A stretch of 16,874 bases of DNA. Origin: Streptosporangiaceae bacterium (lineage in GTDB: Bacteria > Actinomycetota > Actinomycetes > Streptosporangiales > Streptosporangiaceae). Where the stretch lies: assembly GCA_030040475.1 (NCBI GenBank), contig JASHTQ010000139.1, forward strand, positions 1-16,874. Direction: 5' to 3'. Position numbers and translations under genes: made by a program. A model generated the notes under the pieces. That model was not told the origin of the DNA. It ran no database searches and worked only from the letters and a program-made list of their open reading frames with translations. Position 1 is the stretch's first letter. Every line of letters begins with the position of its first letter. This document shows, in pieces, positions 6,837-15,500 of this stretch.

Positions 6837-7841
6837 ATGCGCTTCCGAAGTAGCGTGGCGATCGACCTCGGCACGGTGAACACGCTCGTCTGGGTGGCAG
6901 GCCGTGGCATCGTGCTCGAGGAGCCTACTGCGATCGCCATCGATACGGCCGTAGGCAAGGTCGCCGCCGTGGGTTCGGCGGCCGACGCGCTGGCGGACAA
7001 GGAACCGCAGGACATCGAGGTGATCCACCCGCTGCGCGACGGGGTCATCGCCGACCTGGACGCGACCGCGGCGCTGCTGCACGAGTTCTTGCGCAAGACC
7101 CGGCACCGGTTCAGCCTGGTGCGGCCGAACGCCCTGGTCTGCGTGCCGAGCGGCGCCACGGTGGTGGAACGCCGGTCGATCGTGGCCGCGCTTGCCGTGC
7201 GCCGCCCCAGGTACCACGTGCGGCTGATCGACGAGCCGGTCGCCGCCGCGGCGGGCGCGGGCTTCGACCTGACCGGCGGGGCCGGCGGGTTCGTCGTGGA
7301 CATCGGCGGCGGGACCACCGAGGTGGCCGCGGTGGCCGGCTGGCGGGTCGTCAGGGCGCGGTCGCTGCGCAAGGCGGGCAACGCCATGGACGAGGCGATC
7401 CTGCAGACGGTGCGGAACGAGCTCGGCCTGATCATCAGCCAGCGCGCCGCCAGGCAGCTCAAGACCAGCCTCGGCGTCACCGGCGGCGCCGAGGGCTGGG
7501 CGGAGGCCGTGGGGCTTGACGTGGCGCAGCGCACGCCGCGTTCTGAGTATGTGCCGGGCGGCCTGGTCGCGGCGGCGCTCGAGCCGATCGTGGCGTCCAT
7601 CGCCTCCACCGTGCACGAGATGCTCTCCGACATCCCGGCCGGCATCGCCGAGGACGTGGTACGGGGCAAGATCCGGCTGGCCGGCGGCGGCGCGCTGCTG
7701 CCGGGCCTGGCCGCCAGGATCGAGACCACCGCGGGCATCGCCGCCATGGTCGTCGACGACCCGCTGCGCTGCGTGGTCCGCGGCGCCGCCGAGATCCTCG
7801 AGCGGAAGGGCAACCAGCCCGGCCCGGACCTGCGCGGTTAG
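6837..7841 (+). CDS. MreB-like bacterial actin homologue (orphan)
   Basis: This 334-residue protein has the actin/Hsp70 ATPase fold and aligns in layout and length with MreB, which polymerises under the membrane and guides wall synthesis. The nucleotide-site motifs are intact: phosphate-1 AIDLGTVNT (8-16), phosphate-2 VDIGGGTTE (154-162) and the adenosine motif AGGGALLPGL (282-291). VPSGATVVERRS (103-114) and DEPVAAAAGAG (132-142) are also typical of MreB. Where MreB commonly has GDEFDEAI it reads GNAMDEAI (181-188). AAAGGGG lies 9 nt before the ATG. No mreC, mreD or pbp gene is adjacent: the neighbours are a divergent peptidase and a convergent ABC permease. It therefore resembles the extra MreB/Mbl paralogues of actinomycetes, some of which act in spore-wall formation. 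That role is inference. Confidence 0.88.
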   Translation: MRFRSSVAIDLGTVNTLVWVAGRGIVLEEPTAIAIDTAVGKVAAVGSAADALADKEPQDIEVIHPLRDGVIADLDATAALLHEFLRKTRHRFSLVRPNALVCVPSGATVVERRSIVAALAVRRPRYHVRLIDEPVAAAAGAGFDLTGGAGGFVVDIGGGTTEVAAVAGWRVVRARSLRKAGNAMDEAILQTVRNELGLIISQRAARQLKTSLGVTGGAEGWAEAVGLDVAQRTPRSEYVPGGLVAAALEPIVASIASTVHEMLSDIPAGIAEDVVRGKIRLAGGGALLPGLAARIETTAGIAAMVVDDPLRCVVRGAAEILERKGNQPGPDLRG

Positions 7842-7855
7842 GTCCGGGCCGGGCT
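7816..7855. terminator. Strong bidirectional terminator with 15-bp perfect stem
   Basis: AGCCCGGCCCGGACC (7816-7830) pairs perfectly with GGTCCGGGCCGGGCT (7841-7855) around a 10-nt loop. The plus strand continues TTCCTT. The MreB-like stop codon TAG (7839-7841) lies in the loop and the first base of the right arm. The structure sits between two convergent genes (the permease ends at 7870) and can serve both strands. Confidence 0.85.
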
Positions 7856-7869
7856 TCCTTGGGGTGCCC

Positions 7870-10386
7870 TTACTCCAGCGGCTGCCTGGATATGATCGGC
7901 GGCTCGCGGCCCGCGACCAGCCAGCCGGCCGCCGCGGCGACGAGCGGCATGCCGATCAGGATGATGAGCAGGTTGGTAGTCGGGATGCTGGCCAGCTCGG
8001 AGAGGCCGTCGAGCCTGTTGTCGGAGGAGTAGGCGATCGCGCCGACATAGGCGGCCAGCGTGCCGAGCACCGCGCCGGTGAAGCCGAGGGCTGCGGCGGT
8101 GACCGCGGTGAGCGTGCGGCGGGTCAGGCCGCCCGCCCCGGTGGCGGTCAGGGTGCGCAGGTCGCTGGCGGTCTCGCTGCGGATCAGTCCGACGCTCATG
8201 CCCAGGATGCCCAGGGCCAGGACGATGCCGAACACGGTGGCCCAGTTGATGATGTCCGACGAGGCCGGCTGGCTGTTCCTGGTCTCGATCGTCATCCCCT
8301 TGGCCGCCGCGGTGACCCTGGCGCTGCTGATCTGCGAGGCGGTGAGCGGATGCGGGGTCAGGATGAGCCATCCGGCGATGGCCGGGTGCAGGCCGAGCTT
8401 GTGCACGGCGTACTCGGTGATCACCGTGTTCGGTGCCGAGGTGCCGGACGGGAGGGCGCCGACCTCCTCGATCACCGGGTTGGCGAGGCACTCGCCGGGC
8501 GGGCAGGGGTAGCCCGCGTGTCCGTTGCTCTGGCTCGGGCCGTTACCTGGGCCGCCACCGGGGCCGTTGGAGCCTCCGTCGACGAGCTGCATCTTGGAGA
8601 TGCCGGACAGTCCGGGCCGCATGGACAGGATGTCGGCCGTGGGATCGAGCTGGGAGGCCTTGATCCCGAAGGCGGCAAGCAGTTGCGGGGTTGCGAGGTA
8701 TACCGGCCCGGACCACTGGCGGCCGGCCGCGGCGTGCTGGAGGCTGGCGCTGGTGTTTTCCAGCGCGATGGCCTGGTGGCTTCCCAGCGCCGCGGCAATG
8801 CCGTTCGCGGTGGCGGTCTGGACCGCCATGCTGGGGTTGACCGCCGGACTGTTGTTGCCCGGGCCGCCGCCCTGGTAGCCGACGGTGTAGACGATGAGCT
8901 GGCTGCTTGTGACGTTGGGACCGGCGTAGTCAAGGACGTTGCCGTACCGGCCCGCGGTAAGAATGCAGACCAGGGCCGCGATCATCACGCCGAGGCTGAT
9001 GGCCGACAGCGCCGAGCCCGAGCGGGCCCGGTACCGGCCCAGGTCCCGCAGCGCCAGCCGGGCCGCGATCGGTGTGCTGCCGGCCAGCTTGGCCAGCGCG
9101 GCCAGGCACAGCGGGGACAGCATGATGACCGCGACGATCAGCGCGACCAGGCCCCCGACGAGATAGAGCGCGCCGCCGCCACTGTTCTGCTTGCCCGCGT
9201 ACCACAGCGCCAGCGCCCCGATCACGGCGAAGACGATGCCGGGTATCGCCGAGCGGTGGACCTGCTTGGGCGGCGCGGGCCGGCCGGACAGGGCGGCCAC
9301 GATCGACAGCCTGGTGACGGCGCGGGCCGGCCGCGAGGCGGCGAAGTACGTGGCGAGCACCGCCAGGGCCATGGCCGGGCCGATCACCACCCACGGCAGC
9401 ACGAACGGCCGGATTTCGTGATGCGCGCTGGCCTGCACGCTCGGCCGGTAGGCCAGCCAGACGGCCAGGCCGATCACCAGGCCGGTTACGGCGCCGACCA
9501 CGCCTACGACGAGCCCGTTGGCCCGCACGACCAGGCGGACGTTGCGGTCCGTGGCGCCAAGCGCGCCGAGCATGCCGAGCGCGCGCAGCCTGCGTTGCGC
9601 CAGCACGGTGAAGCCGCCCACCGACACCAGGGCGATGAGGAGCATGCCGATCGTGGCCAGCGCGAGCACGATCGTCGTCGGGTTCAGCGGGTTGCTCGCG
9701 GCCTGGGACTGCGGGGTCTGCACGTTCGGCCCGATCGAGCTCGGGCGGATTCCCGGCGCGTCGAACAGGACCGTGGTCAGCGTCGGTGTCTTGACCTGGC
9801 CGGGTATGACCAGGGCGAACTCGTCCAGCAGGCTCTGCGGGTTCTGCACGATGCCGACTACTCGGCGCGTCGTTCCGCCCTCGTGCCATAGGTCGCCGAC
9901 GGTGACGCCGAAGTCCGCCGCCAGCGTCGGCGTCAGCGCCACCTGGTTCGCCGTGGTGGGGTAGTGCCCGCTGAGCAGGGAGAGCATCGGCCGGCCGAAC
10001 GGGCCGTCCGGGTTCTGGGCGCGCAGGTCGTAGCTCTCGATCGAGCCGGGGACGGTGAGCGCCTGGTTCTCGATAACGTCGACGCGGCCGAAGCGGTGCT
10101 CCAGCGCGGCGACCTGGGCGCCCAGGTGCGGGTCGGGCCCGGGGTAGGTGGCTTGGTCGTCGGCGGTGCCGAAGCCCGCGTTGATCGCCGGCGGGGTGTT
10201 GGTGGCCACCGCCGCCCCGACCACGACGGCGCCCACCGCCACCACGATGAGGGCCAGGACAAGCAGCTGCTGGCGCCACTCGCGGCGGAACAGCCGCCAG
10301 CCCCAGCGGATGACCGCGCGGCGCGCGGGCAGGCCCCCGCCGGCTGCCCGCGGTTGCGTCGGCTTTTCCAGTACGGCGGTGTTCAT
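7870..10386 (-). CDS. ABC transporter permease with two FtsX domains
   Basis: This is an 838-residue membrane subunit of a MacB/FtsX-type ABC system. One membrane segment (41-62) is followed by an extracytoplasmic domain (63-237), three segments (238-350) containing the first FtsX region (RRLRALGMLGALGATDRN), further segments at about 382-430 and 460-478, a second extracytoplasmic domain (480-712) and three C-terminal segments (713-824). The second extracytoplasmic domain contains a Gly/Asn-rich linker and a CPPGEC motif (628-633). The start is the ATG at 10386, which overlaps the TGA of the ATPase gene as ATGA; the longer frame upstream lies inside that gene. Such permeases usually drive mechanotransmission, lipoprotein or peptide export, or antimicrobial resistance rather than simple uptake. 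The gene is the last of a padR-led operon. The substrate is unknown. Confidence 0.92.
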   Translation of the reverse strand: MNTAVLEKPTQPRAAGGGLPARRAVIRWGWRLFRREWRQQLLVLALIVVAVGAVVVGAAVATNTPPAINAGFGTADDQATYPGPDPHLGAQVAALEHRFGRVDVIENQALTVPGSIESYDLRAQNPDGPFGRPMLSLLSGHYPTTANQVALTPTLAADFGVTVGDLWHEGGTTRRVVGIVQNPQSLLDEFALVIPGQVKTPTLTTVLFDAPGIRPSSIGPNVQTPQSQAASNPLNPTTIVLALATIGMLLIALVSVGGFTVLAQRRLRALGMLGALGATDRNVRLVVRANGLVVGVVGAVTGLVIGLAVWLAYRPSVQASAHHEIRPFVLPWVVIGPAMALAVLATYFAASRPARAVTRLSIVAALSGRPAPPKQVHRSAIPGIVFAVIGALALWYAGKQNSGGGALYLVGGLVALIVAVIMLSPLCLAALAKLAGSTPIAARLALRDLGRYRARSGSALSAISLGVMIAALVCILTAGRYGNVLDYAGPNVTSSQLIVYTVGYQGGGPGNNSPAVNPSMAVQTATANGIAAALGSHQAIALENTSASLQHAAAGRQWSGPVYLATPQLLAAFGIKASQLDPTADILSMRPGLSGISKMQLVDGGSNGPGGGPGNGPSQSNGHAGYPCPPGECLANPVIEEVGALPSGTSAPNTVITEYAVHKLGLHPAIAGWLILTPHPLTASQISSARVTAAAKGMTIETRNSQPASSDIINWATVFGIVLALGILGMSVGLIRSETASDLRTLTATGAGGLTRRTLTAVTAAALGFTGAVLGTLAAYVGAIAYSSDNRLDGLSELASIPTTNLLIILIGMPLVAAAAGWLVAGREPPIISRQPLE

Positions 10387-11105
10387 TGAACCTGCTCCGG
10401 CTCGAGCAGGGACTCCGGACCCCGAGGCGGGGCGGTGCGGTCGGTCACCCGGCCGTCGCGCAGGAAGACCACCCGGTCCGCCCACGAGGCCAGCTGCGCG
10501 TCGTGGGTCACCACGACCGCGGCCACGCCACGCTTGCAGGCGGCGTGGATCAGGCGCATGACCGCCTCGCCGTTGGCCGAGTCGAGCGCGCCTGACGGCT
10601 CGTCGGCGAGCAGCAGGCGCCGTTCGCCGACCACGGCACGGGCGATCGCCACCCGCTGCCGCTCGCCGCCGGACAGCTGATCGGGAAAACTCGACGCCCG
10701 CTCGCCGAGGCCGAGCTCGTCGAGGGCGGTCAGGCCTTTGACCCTGGCCTTACGGGCGGGCATGCCGTCGAGTTCGAGCGGCAAGGTCACGTTCTCCGCC
10801 GCGGTGAGCCCGGGCAGCAGGTTGTAGTCCTGGAACACGAACCCGATGCAGCGGCGCCGGAGCCTGGCCTTCGCGTTGCGCGGCATCTTGGTCAGCTCCG
10901 CGCCCGCGACTATCACCTCTCCGCTGCTGGGCTCCTCCAGGCTGCCCGCGATGGTCAGCAGCGTGGACTTGCCCGAGCCGCTCGGGCCCATCACCGCGAC
11001 CATCGACCCGGCCTCGACGTCCAGGTTGATGTCCGTCAGCGCGTGCACCTCGGCGGCCCCCTGGCCGTAGACGCGTGACACGCCGCGCATTTCCAGCACG
11101 CTCAT
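10383..11105 (-). CDS. ABC transporter ATP-binding protein (MacB/LolD type)
   Basis: This 240-residue nucleotide-binding subunit powers the adjacent FtsX-type permease. All motifs are intact: Walker A GPSGSGKST (40-48), Q-loop Gln92 in FVFQDYNLLPGLT, signature LSGGERQRVAIARA (144-157), Walker B LLLADEPSGALD (164-175) and the switch His201 in VVVTHDAQ. The sequence pattern FQ-YNLLP and LSGGERQRVAIARA is characteristic of the MacB/LolD/BceA class. The ATG at 11105 overlaps the padR stop as ATGA, and its own stop overlaps the permease start in the same way, so the three genes are probably translationally coupled and made in fixed ratio. Confidence 0.95.
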   Translation of the reverse strand: MSVLEMRGVSRVYGQGAAEVHALTDINLDVEAGSMVAVMGPSGSGKSTLLTIAGSLEEPSSGEVIVAGAELTKMPRNAKARLRRRCIGFVFQDYNLLPGLTAAENVTLPLELDGMPARKARVKGLTALDELGLGERASSFPDQLSGGERQRVAIARAVVGERRLLLADEPSGALDSANGEAVMRLIHAACKRGVAAVVVTHDAQLASWADRVVFLRDGRVTDRTAPPRGPESLLEPEQVQ

Positions 11106-11761
11106 CTCTTCCTCACTCCCACTCGAAGTCGCAGGCTCGGCCGCAGGTCCGGTCGCTGGTCCGGTCGCAGGTCCGGCTGCAGGTCCGGTGGCAGGCTCGG
11201 CGAATCCCCGTGCGCCCGCGGCGGGGTTGGTTTTCCTGGCAGGTCGGCGCCGGCCCGCCTGATGCGGCCGTCCGCGTCGTCCAGCCAGCGGACAACGGCG
11301 TCGAGCCGGAACAGTTCGGCGTCGACGACGAGCGCGAGGCTCAGGTCAGCCTCGGCTTCGGCCTCCTTGATCCGCGTCCACTGCTGCATCAGTTCCACCA
11401 GGTACCTGCGGTGCACCTGGATCACTTCTCGCACATCGGTCCCCGGGACCCGCAGCGCCACAAGGATCTTCATCACCAGCTCGTCCCGCGGCGGGGACGC
11501 GATGTCCGACGGCGTGCGCAGCCAGGCCGCCAGCTCCTGCTGGCCGGCTTGCGTGATCCGGAAGCCTTTCTGGGACCCTGCCGAATCGGACTCGTCGGAC
11601 TCGACCAGCCCGTCGCGCTCCAGTCGCTGCAGGGTCGTGTAGACCTGGCCGACGTTCAGCGGCCAGACCTCTCCCGTCCGCGCCTCGAACTCCTCACGCA
11701 GCTGAAGGCCGTACTTGGGTCCCTCGCTCAGCAGCGCCAGCAAGGCGTGCCGGACGCTCAT
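11102..11761 (-). CDS. PadR family transcriptional regulator
   Basis: This 219-residue regulator has the PadR winged helix at residues 1-75 (MSVRHALLALLSEGPKYG, then NVGQVYTTLQRLERDGLV and a wing up to FRITQAG). A helical dimerisation domain follows (about 90-165). PadR proteins usually repress their own operon and release DNA when they meet a toxic ligand or antibiotic. Being the first gene of a padR-ABC operon with an inverted repeat at its promoter fits that scheme. Residues 187-219 are an unusual Pro/Asp/Arg/Leu tail encoded by a 12-bp tandem repeat. The ATG at 11761 has only a weak GAG-type ribosome site. Confidence 0.9.
   Translation of the reverse strand: MSVRHALLALLSEGPKYGLQLREEFEARTGEVWPLNVGQVYTTLQRLERDGLVESDESDSAGSQKGFRITQAGQQELAAWLRTPSDIASPPRDELVMKILVALRVPGTDVREVIQVHRRYLVELMQQWTRIKEAEAEADLSLALVVDAELFRLDAVVRWLDDADGRIRRAGADLPGKPTPPRAHGDSPSLPPDLQPDLRPDQRPDLRPSLRLRVGVRKR
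11130..11201. repeat. Six 12-bp tandem repeats in the 3' end of padR
   Basis: Units of consensus CGCAGGTCCGGT begin at 11130, 11142, 11154, 11166, 11178 and 11190, the outer two being more diverged. On the coding strand each unit gives a four-residue block of PDLR/PDQR type in the C-terminal tail. The unit length keeps the frame, so the tail length may vary between strains. Confidence 0.8.
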
Positions 11762-11778
11762 CTCAGCTCGTTAGTCAG

Positions 11779-11797
11779 TAGCATACTGGGTATATTA
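11779..11797. promoter_or_regulatory. Imperfect inverted repeat at the padR promoter, candidate PadR operator
   Basis: TAGCATAC (11779-11786) and GTATATTA (11790-11797) form an imperfect dyad around TGG, with the inner ATAC/GTAT perfect. It lies 18-36 nt before the padR ATG and includes TAATAT (minus strand, 11797-11792), a possible -10 box. An AT-rich dyad overlapping the promoter is what autoregulation by a PadR dimer would need. No clear -35 box is visible. Confidence 0.4.
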
Positions 11798-11824
11798 GGG
11801 GCGGCGAGGACAGCGCACAGGCCT

Positions 11825-11855
11825 GCTAACACCCGTTTGTGGTACGGGTCTTAGC
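11825..11855. repeat. 12-bp hairpin with one mismatch
   Basis: GCTAACACCCGT (11825-11836) pairs with ACGGGTCTTAGC (11844-11855) except for one C-C mismatch, leaving the 7-nt loop TTGTGGT. No T-tract follows on either strand, so a standard terminator is unlikely. A leader RNA structure or protein-binding dyad is possible. Confidence 0.6.
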
Positions 11856-12024
11856 ATCCGCCAAGTACGGCAGATAGCTCCCTTGCGCCGCCGCTGCGAA
11901 CGTGGTAGGCACCTCGGTTCCGCCCCGTGGCTGAGACATCCACGCCGTACGGCGCGGGGCGATTGGGGCGAATTGCCGCCTGTGGGGTGGATGGTGCGCC
12001 TCTCGTTGGGGCGCGGGGTGCGGG

Positions 12025-12089
12025 CGAGGCCGGGGGGCGAGGCCGGGGGGCGAGGCCGGGGGGCTAGGCCGGTGGGCGAGGCCGGGGCG
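12025..12089 (+). repeat. Five 13-bp G-rich tandem repeats
   Basis: Units of consensus CGAGGCCGGGGGG begin at 12025, 12038, 12051, 12064 (CTAGGCCGGTGGG) and 12077. The first three are identical. Runs of six G separated by seven bases match the G-quadruplex pattern on the plus strand, about 200-260 bp upstream of the next gene. Confidence 0.85.
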
Positions 12090-12283
12090 GCGGGGTGGTC
12101 GCTTGTGGGGTGGCTCTGACCTGGGCTAAGACGGCTTAGGGGGTGGCTCGTTTGCGGGGTCCGGTCTAAGGCTTCCTGGCGGGTCAAGATAGGGAATTCG
12201 TCCGATGCGGGGGGCGGGACCTTACGGCGAATCTTGAGGATGTAGGGAACCAGCAGAGGCTCCCCGGGGGCCGAGGAGGAGCC

Positions 12284-12541
12284 ATGCATCCCGAGATTCT
12301 CCGTGAACTGACCTCTCAGCGCGGCCGTGAGATGCGGGCGCGGGCGCACGAGGCCATGCTGGCCCGGACGGCGAGCCGGGTGCAGCGGGCCAGGCGGCGC
12401 GGAAGCGTGCTTGACGAGGCGGACGGGTTCGACATTCCCGCCATCCCCGACTACGTGGACGGCTCGTTCCGCGTAACTCCGGTGGATGGCTCGCCGGCCG
12501 GTCAGCTGGGACGAGTGCCGGCCGCCCGCCGCGCCGCCTGA
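12284..12541 (+). CDS. Small basic hypothetical protein (85 aa)
   Basis: I do not recognise a named family. The gene call rests on the strong GAGGAGGAG ribosome site directly before the ATG and on tight linkage to the next gene (7 bp from this stop to its ATG). The N-terminal half (1-40) is a highly basic, probably helical stretch with many Arg and Ala residues (QRGREMRARAHEAM, RVQRARRRG). The second half contains acidic and Pro/Gly residues without obvious structure. There is no signal peptide. Similar short Arg/Ala-rich proteins are common upstream of regulators in actinomycetes. A nucleic-acid or membrane-surface role is possible but not shown. Confidence 0.6.
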   Translation: MHPEILRELTSQRGREMRARAHEAMLARTASRVQRARRRGSVLDEADGFDIPAIPDYVDGSFRVTPVDGSPAGQLGRVPAARRAA

Positions 12542-12548
12542 GGCGGTC

Positions 12549-15500
12549 ATGACCACCCCGCGTCTCGCCCGTCCATCGTCGGGCTCACCGGCCGCGGCCG
12601 GTGAGCTCGCCGGAATGTCAGACCCGCGTGAGATGCTGACGGCAGAGATGAGCGGGCGAGCGTCAAGCCCCGTCCTGGTCGGGCGGGACGAGCAGATGGC
12701 CGCCCTGGAGGCCGCTTTCGACAGCGTCCGCCAGGGCGGGCCGTCCACGGTGCTGCTCGGCGGGGAGGCGGGCGTCGGCAAGTCGAGGCTGGTCGGCGAG
12801 TTCGGCAGCAGGGCCGCATCCGCGGGGGCCCGAGTGCTCACCGGGGGCTGCCTGGAGCTGGGGACCGACGGGTTGCCGTTCGCGCCGTTTACCGCCGTGC
12901 TGCGCGACCTGGTACACGAGATGGGCGCGGACGCGCTGACCGCGATGCTGCCCGGCCGGACCACACGGGAGCTGGCCCGGCTGCTGCCCGAGCTCGGCGA
13001 GCCGGACACCGGCGGCGATCCGGGGGAGGCGCGGGCACGGCTGTTCGAGGAGGCGCTCAGCGCGCTTGAGCACCTAGCCAGGATCTCGCCGGTGGTCCTG
13101 GTGATCGAGGACGCGCACTGGGCCGACCGGTCCAGCCGGGACCTGCTGACCTTTCTCGTCGGAAACCAGCGGGCCATCAGCGGGCTGCTGATCGTGGTGA
13201 CGTTCCGCTCGGACGAGCTGCACCGTACCCATCCGCTGCGTCCGCTGCTTGCCGCGCTCGGCCGGATCGACTGGGTAGAGCGGGCCGAGCTGACGAGGCT
13301 CGGCAGGCAGGACACCGCCGAGCTCGCGCTGCGCATTCTCGGGCGGTCGCCGGGGGGCGACCTGGCCGACACGCTGTATCACCGCTCCGAGGGCAACCCG
13401 CTGTTCGTCGAGGCACTGCTGGGCTGCGACGGCGAGCTGACTTCCGAGCTGCCCGAATCCCTGCGGGACCTGCTGCTGGCCAGCGTGCGCAGGCTGCCCG
13501 AGGACACCCAGGAGGTGCTGCGGGTCGCCAGCACGGGCGGCGGGACGAACGGGCACGCGCTGCTCGCCGCGGTGACCGGGCTTGACGACGGCGAGCTCAC
13601 CCGTGCGCTGCGTCCCGCGGTGGTCGCCAACGTGCTGCGCGCGACGGCCGACGGCTATGCGTTCCGGCACGAGCTGATCCGCGAGGCCGTGCACGAGGAC
13701 CTGTTGCCCGGGGAGCACAGCCGGCTGCACAGCCGGTTTGCCGAGGCCATCGACGCCGATCCGGCCCTGGTGCCGCCGGGCCGCGCCGCGGTGGAAATGG
13801 CGCACCACTGGCACTCCGCGCACGATTCGGTCTGGGCGCTGATCGCCGCCTGGCAGGCGGCGGCGCAGGCGGGCAAGGCGGTCGCGCCGGCCGAGCGGCT
13901 TGCCCTGCTTGCCCGGGTCCTTGAGCTGTGGGACCAGGTGCCGGACGCGACCGACCGAATCAGCGCCGACCACGTGCGCGTCCTGGAGGAGGCGACCTGC
14001 GCGGCGCATGACGCCGGGGAATTCGAGCGCGGAATCGCGCTGGCCAGCTCGGCGCTGAGAGAGCTGGACTCGGCGGCGCAGCCGGTCCGGGCGGCCCGCC
14101 TGCTCGAAGATCGTGGGCACTTCAAGGTCAATCTGGGTCGCGCCGAGGCCATCGAGGACTTCTACGCGGCGCTGGCGCTCGCGCCCGCCGACATGCCACT
14201 GGTCCGGATACCGATCCTGCTTGCGACGGCGCGCTGCGGGACCAGGGCGACGGTCGACCTCGGCTACGCCGAGGAGGCGCTGGCGCTGGCCCGCCAGTCC
14301 GGCGATGTGGCGAACGAGGCGAACGCGCTGCTGACGATCGCCGCGTTCAACGCGGACGTGGGCCAGGAAGCCGGGCCGGGCAGCGGTCCCATCGAGCTGA
14401 TCGCGCAGGCACGCGCGATGGCCGAGCGGGTCGGCGCGCATCCGCTGCTGGTGAAGGCGGCGATCAACGAGTCCCACCTGCTCGAAGGGGCGGGCGAGCA
14501 CGCGCTCGCGCTGGCGGCGGCGCGCACGGCAGGTTCGGACCAGGACGCGCTGTACCTGGCCCGTACTTCACGCAGCCTGCTCGCGATCAACCAGGTGGAG
14601 CCGCTGCTCGCACTTGGCAGGTGGGATGAGGCCATCGAGGTTGCCGAGACGGCGCGTGATTTCCAGCTCGCCGCGCTGCCCATCCACCGGGCCGTACTGC
14701 AGGTCATGAAGGCCCGCATCCTGCTCGCCCGCGGCGAGCACGGCGCCGCGGGCGACGCGGTATCCGATGCCCGCGACCTGCTACGCAGTGCGCCGTTCGA
14801 GGATCAGCACCAGCTTCCGCTCGGCACGGCCGAGATCTTGCTGCGGCTGGCCACCGCAGGCCCGACCGCGGCCCTGGCGGCGGCGTCGGCGACCCTGGAC
14901 CGCTACGACGTATCGGGCAGCAGCTCGCGGCACGTGTGGCCGCTGCTGACAGCCGCGGCGACCGCCTGCGCCGCCGCGGCCCGGCAGGCCAGGACCGGCC
15001 ATGACGACGCGCTGCGCGGCCAGACCGCCGCGCTGGCCGACCGGCTGCGCACGATCGCGGAGAAAACGGGGGTGGCCGGCCGCGCCCAGCGAGCCCACCA
15101 GTTGACCTTCGCCGCGGCGGACGCCCAGCTAGGAGCCCTGCTGGCCGCCTGCGGCTCCGGTACCGCCGACCCGTCAGGTGCCGACGGCGGCCAGGGTGCC
15201 TGGCGCGCCGGGCCGGTCGCCGCCTGGGACCGGGCCGCCGCCGCATGGGAAGCGGTCAGCGAGCCCTATCCGCTGGCCCAGGCGCTGCTCGAGGCGTCGG
15301 AATCCGCCACGGCCTGCGGTGACCGGGACGGCGCGGCCGCCAGGCTGACGCGCGCCGCCGCGCTAGCCGCCCGGCTAGGCGCGCTCCCGCTCGGTGAGCA
15401 GATTGGCGCCCTCGCGCGACGAGCCAGGATCTCGCTGGCAGACGATGACACACAGACCGCCGGCCGCCAGGGGGCCGACCTCGGCCTGACCGGACGCGAG

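Larger units (their letters stand above)
11798..12283. other. Structured non-coding region between padR and the LuxR operon
   Basis: No frame in this 486-bp stretch looks like a gene. It holds a 12-bp imperfect hairpin (11825-11855), a perfect 12-bp palindrome CGCCGTACGGCG (11943-11954) nested within CGCCCCG/CGGGGCG arms (11921-11927 and 11955-11961), a five-copy 13-bp G-rich tandem repeat (12025-12089) and a small CTAAG-ACGG-CTTAG dyad (12126-12139). It must also hold the promoter and leader of the downstream plus-strand operon, but I cannot place -35 and -10 boxes with confidence. Confidence 0.6.

Noticed and set aside
7516..9891. 791-codon plus-strand open frame overlapping the MreB-like and permease genes.
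   Set aside because: It crosses a strong terminator and two real genes in other frames, and the product is Arg/Gly/Asp-rich without domains.
11883..12119. 78-codon plus-strand open frame through the 13-bp repeats.
   Set aside because: No ribosome site; the second half is only translation of the G-rich repeat.
11795..13372. 525-codon minus-strand open frame from the LuxR gene into the non-coding gap.
   Set aside because: Ser/Arg/Pro-rich shadow opposite the Walker A and B region of the regulator; no domain is visible.
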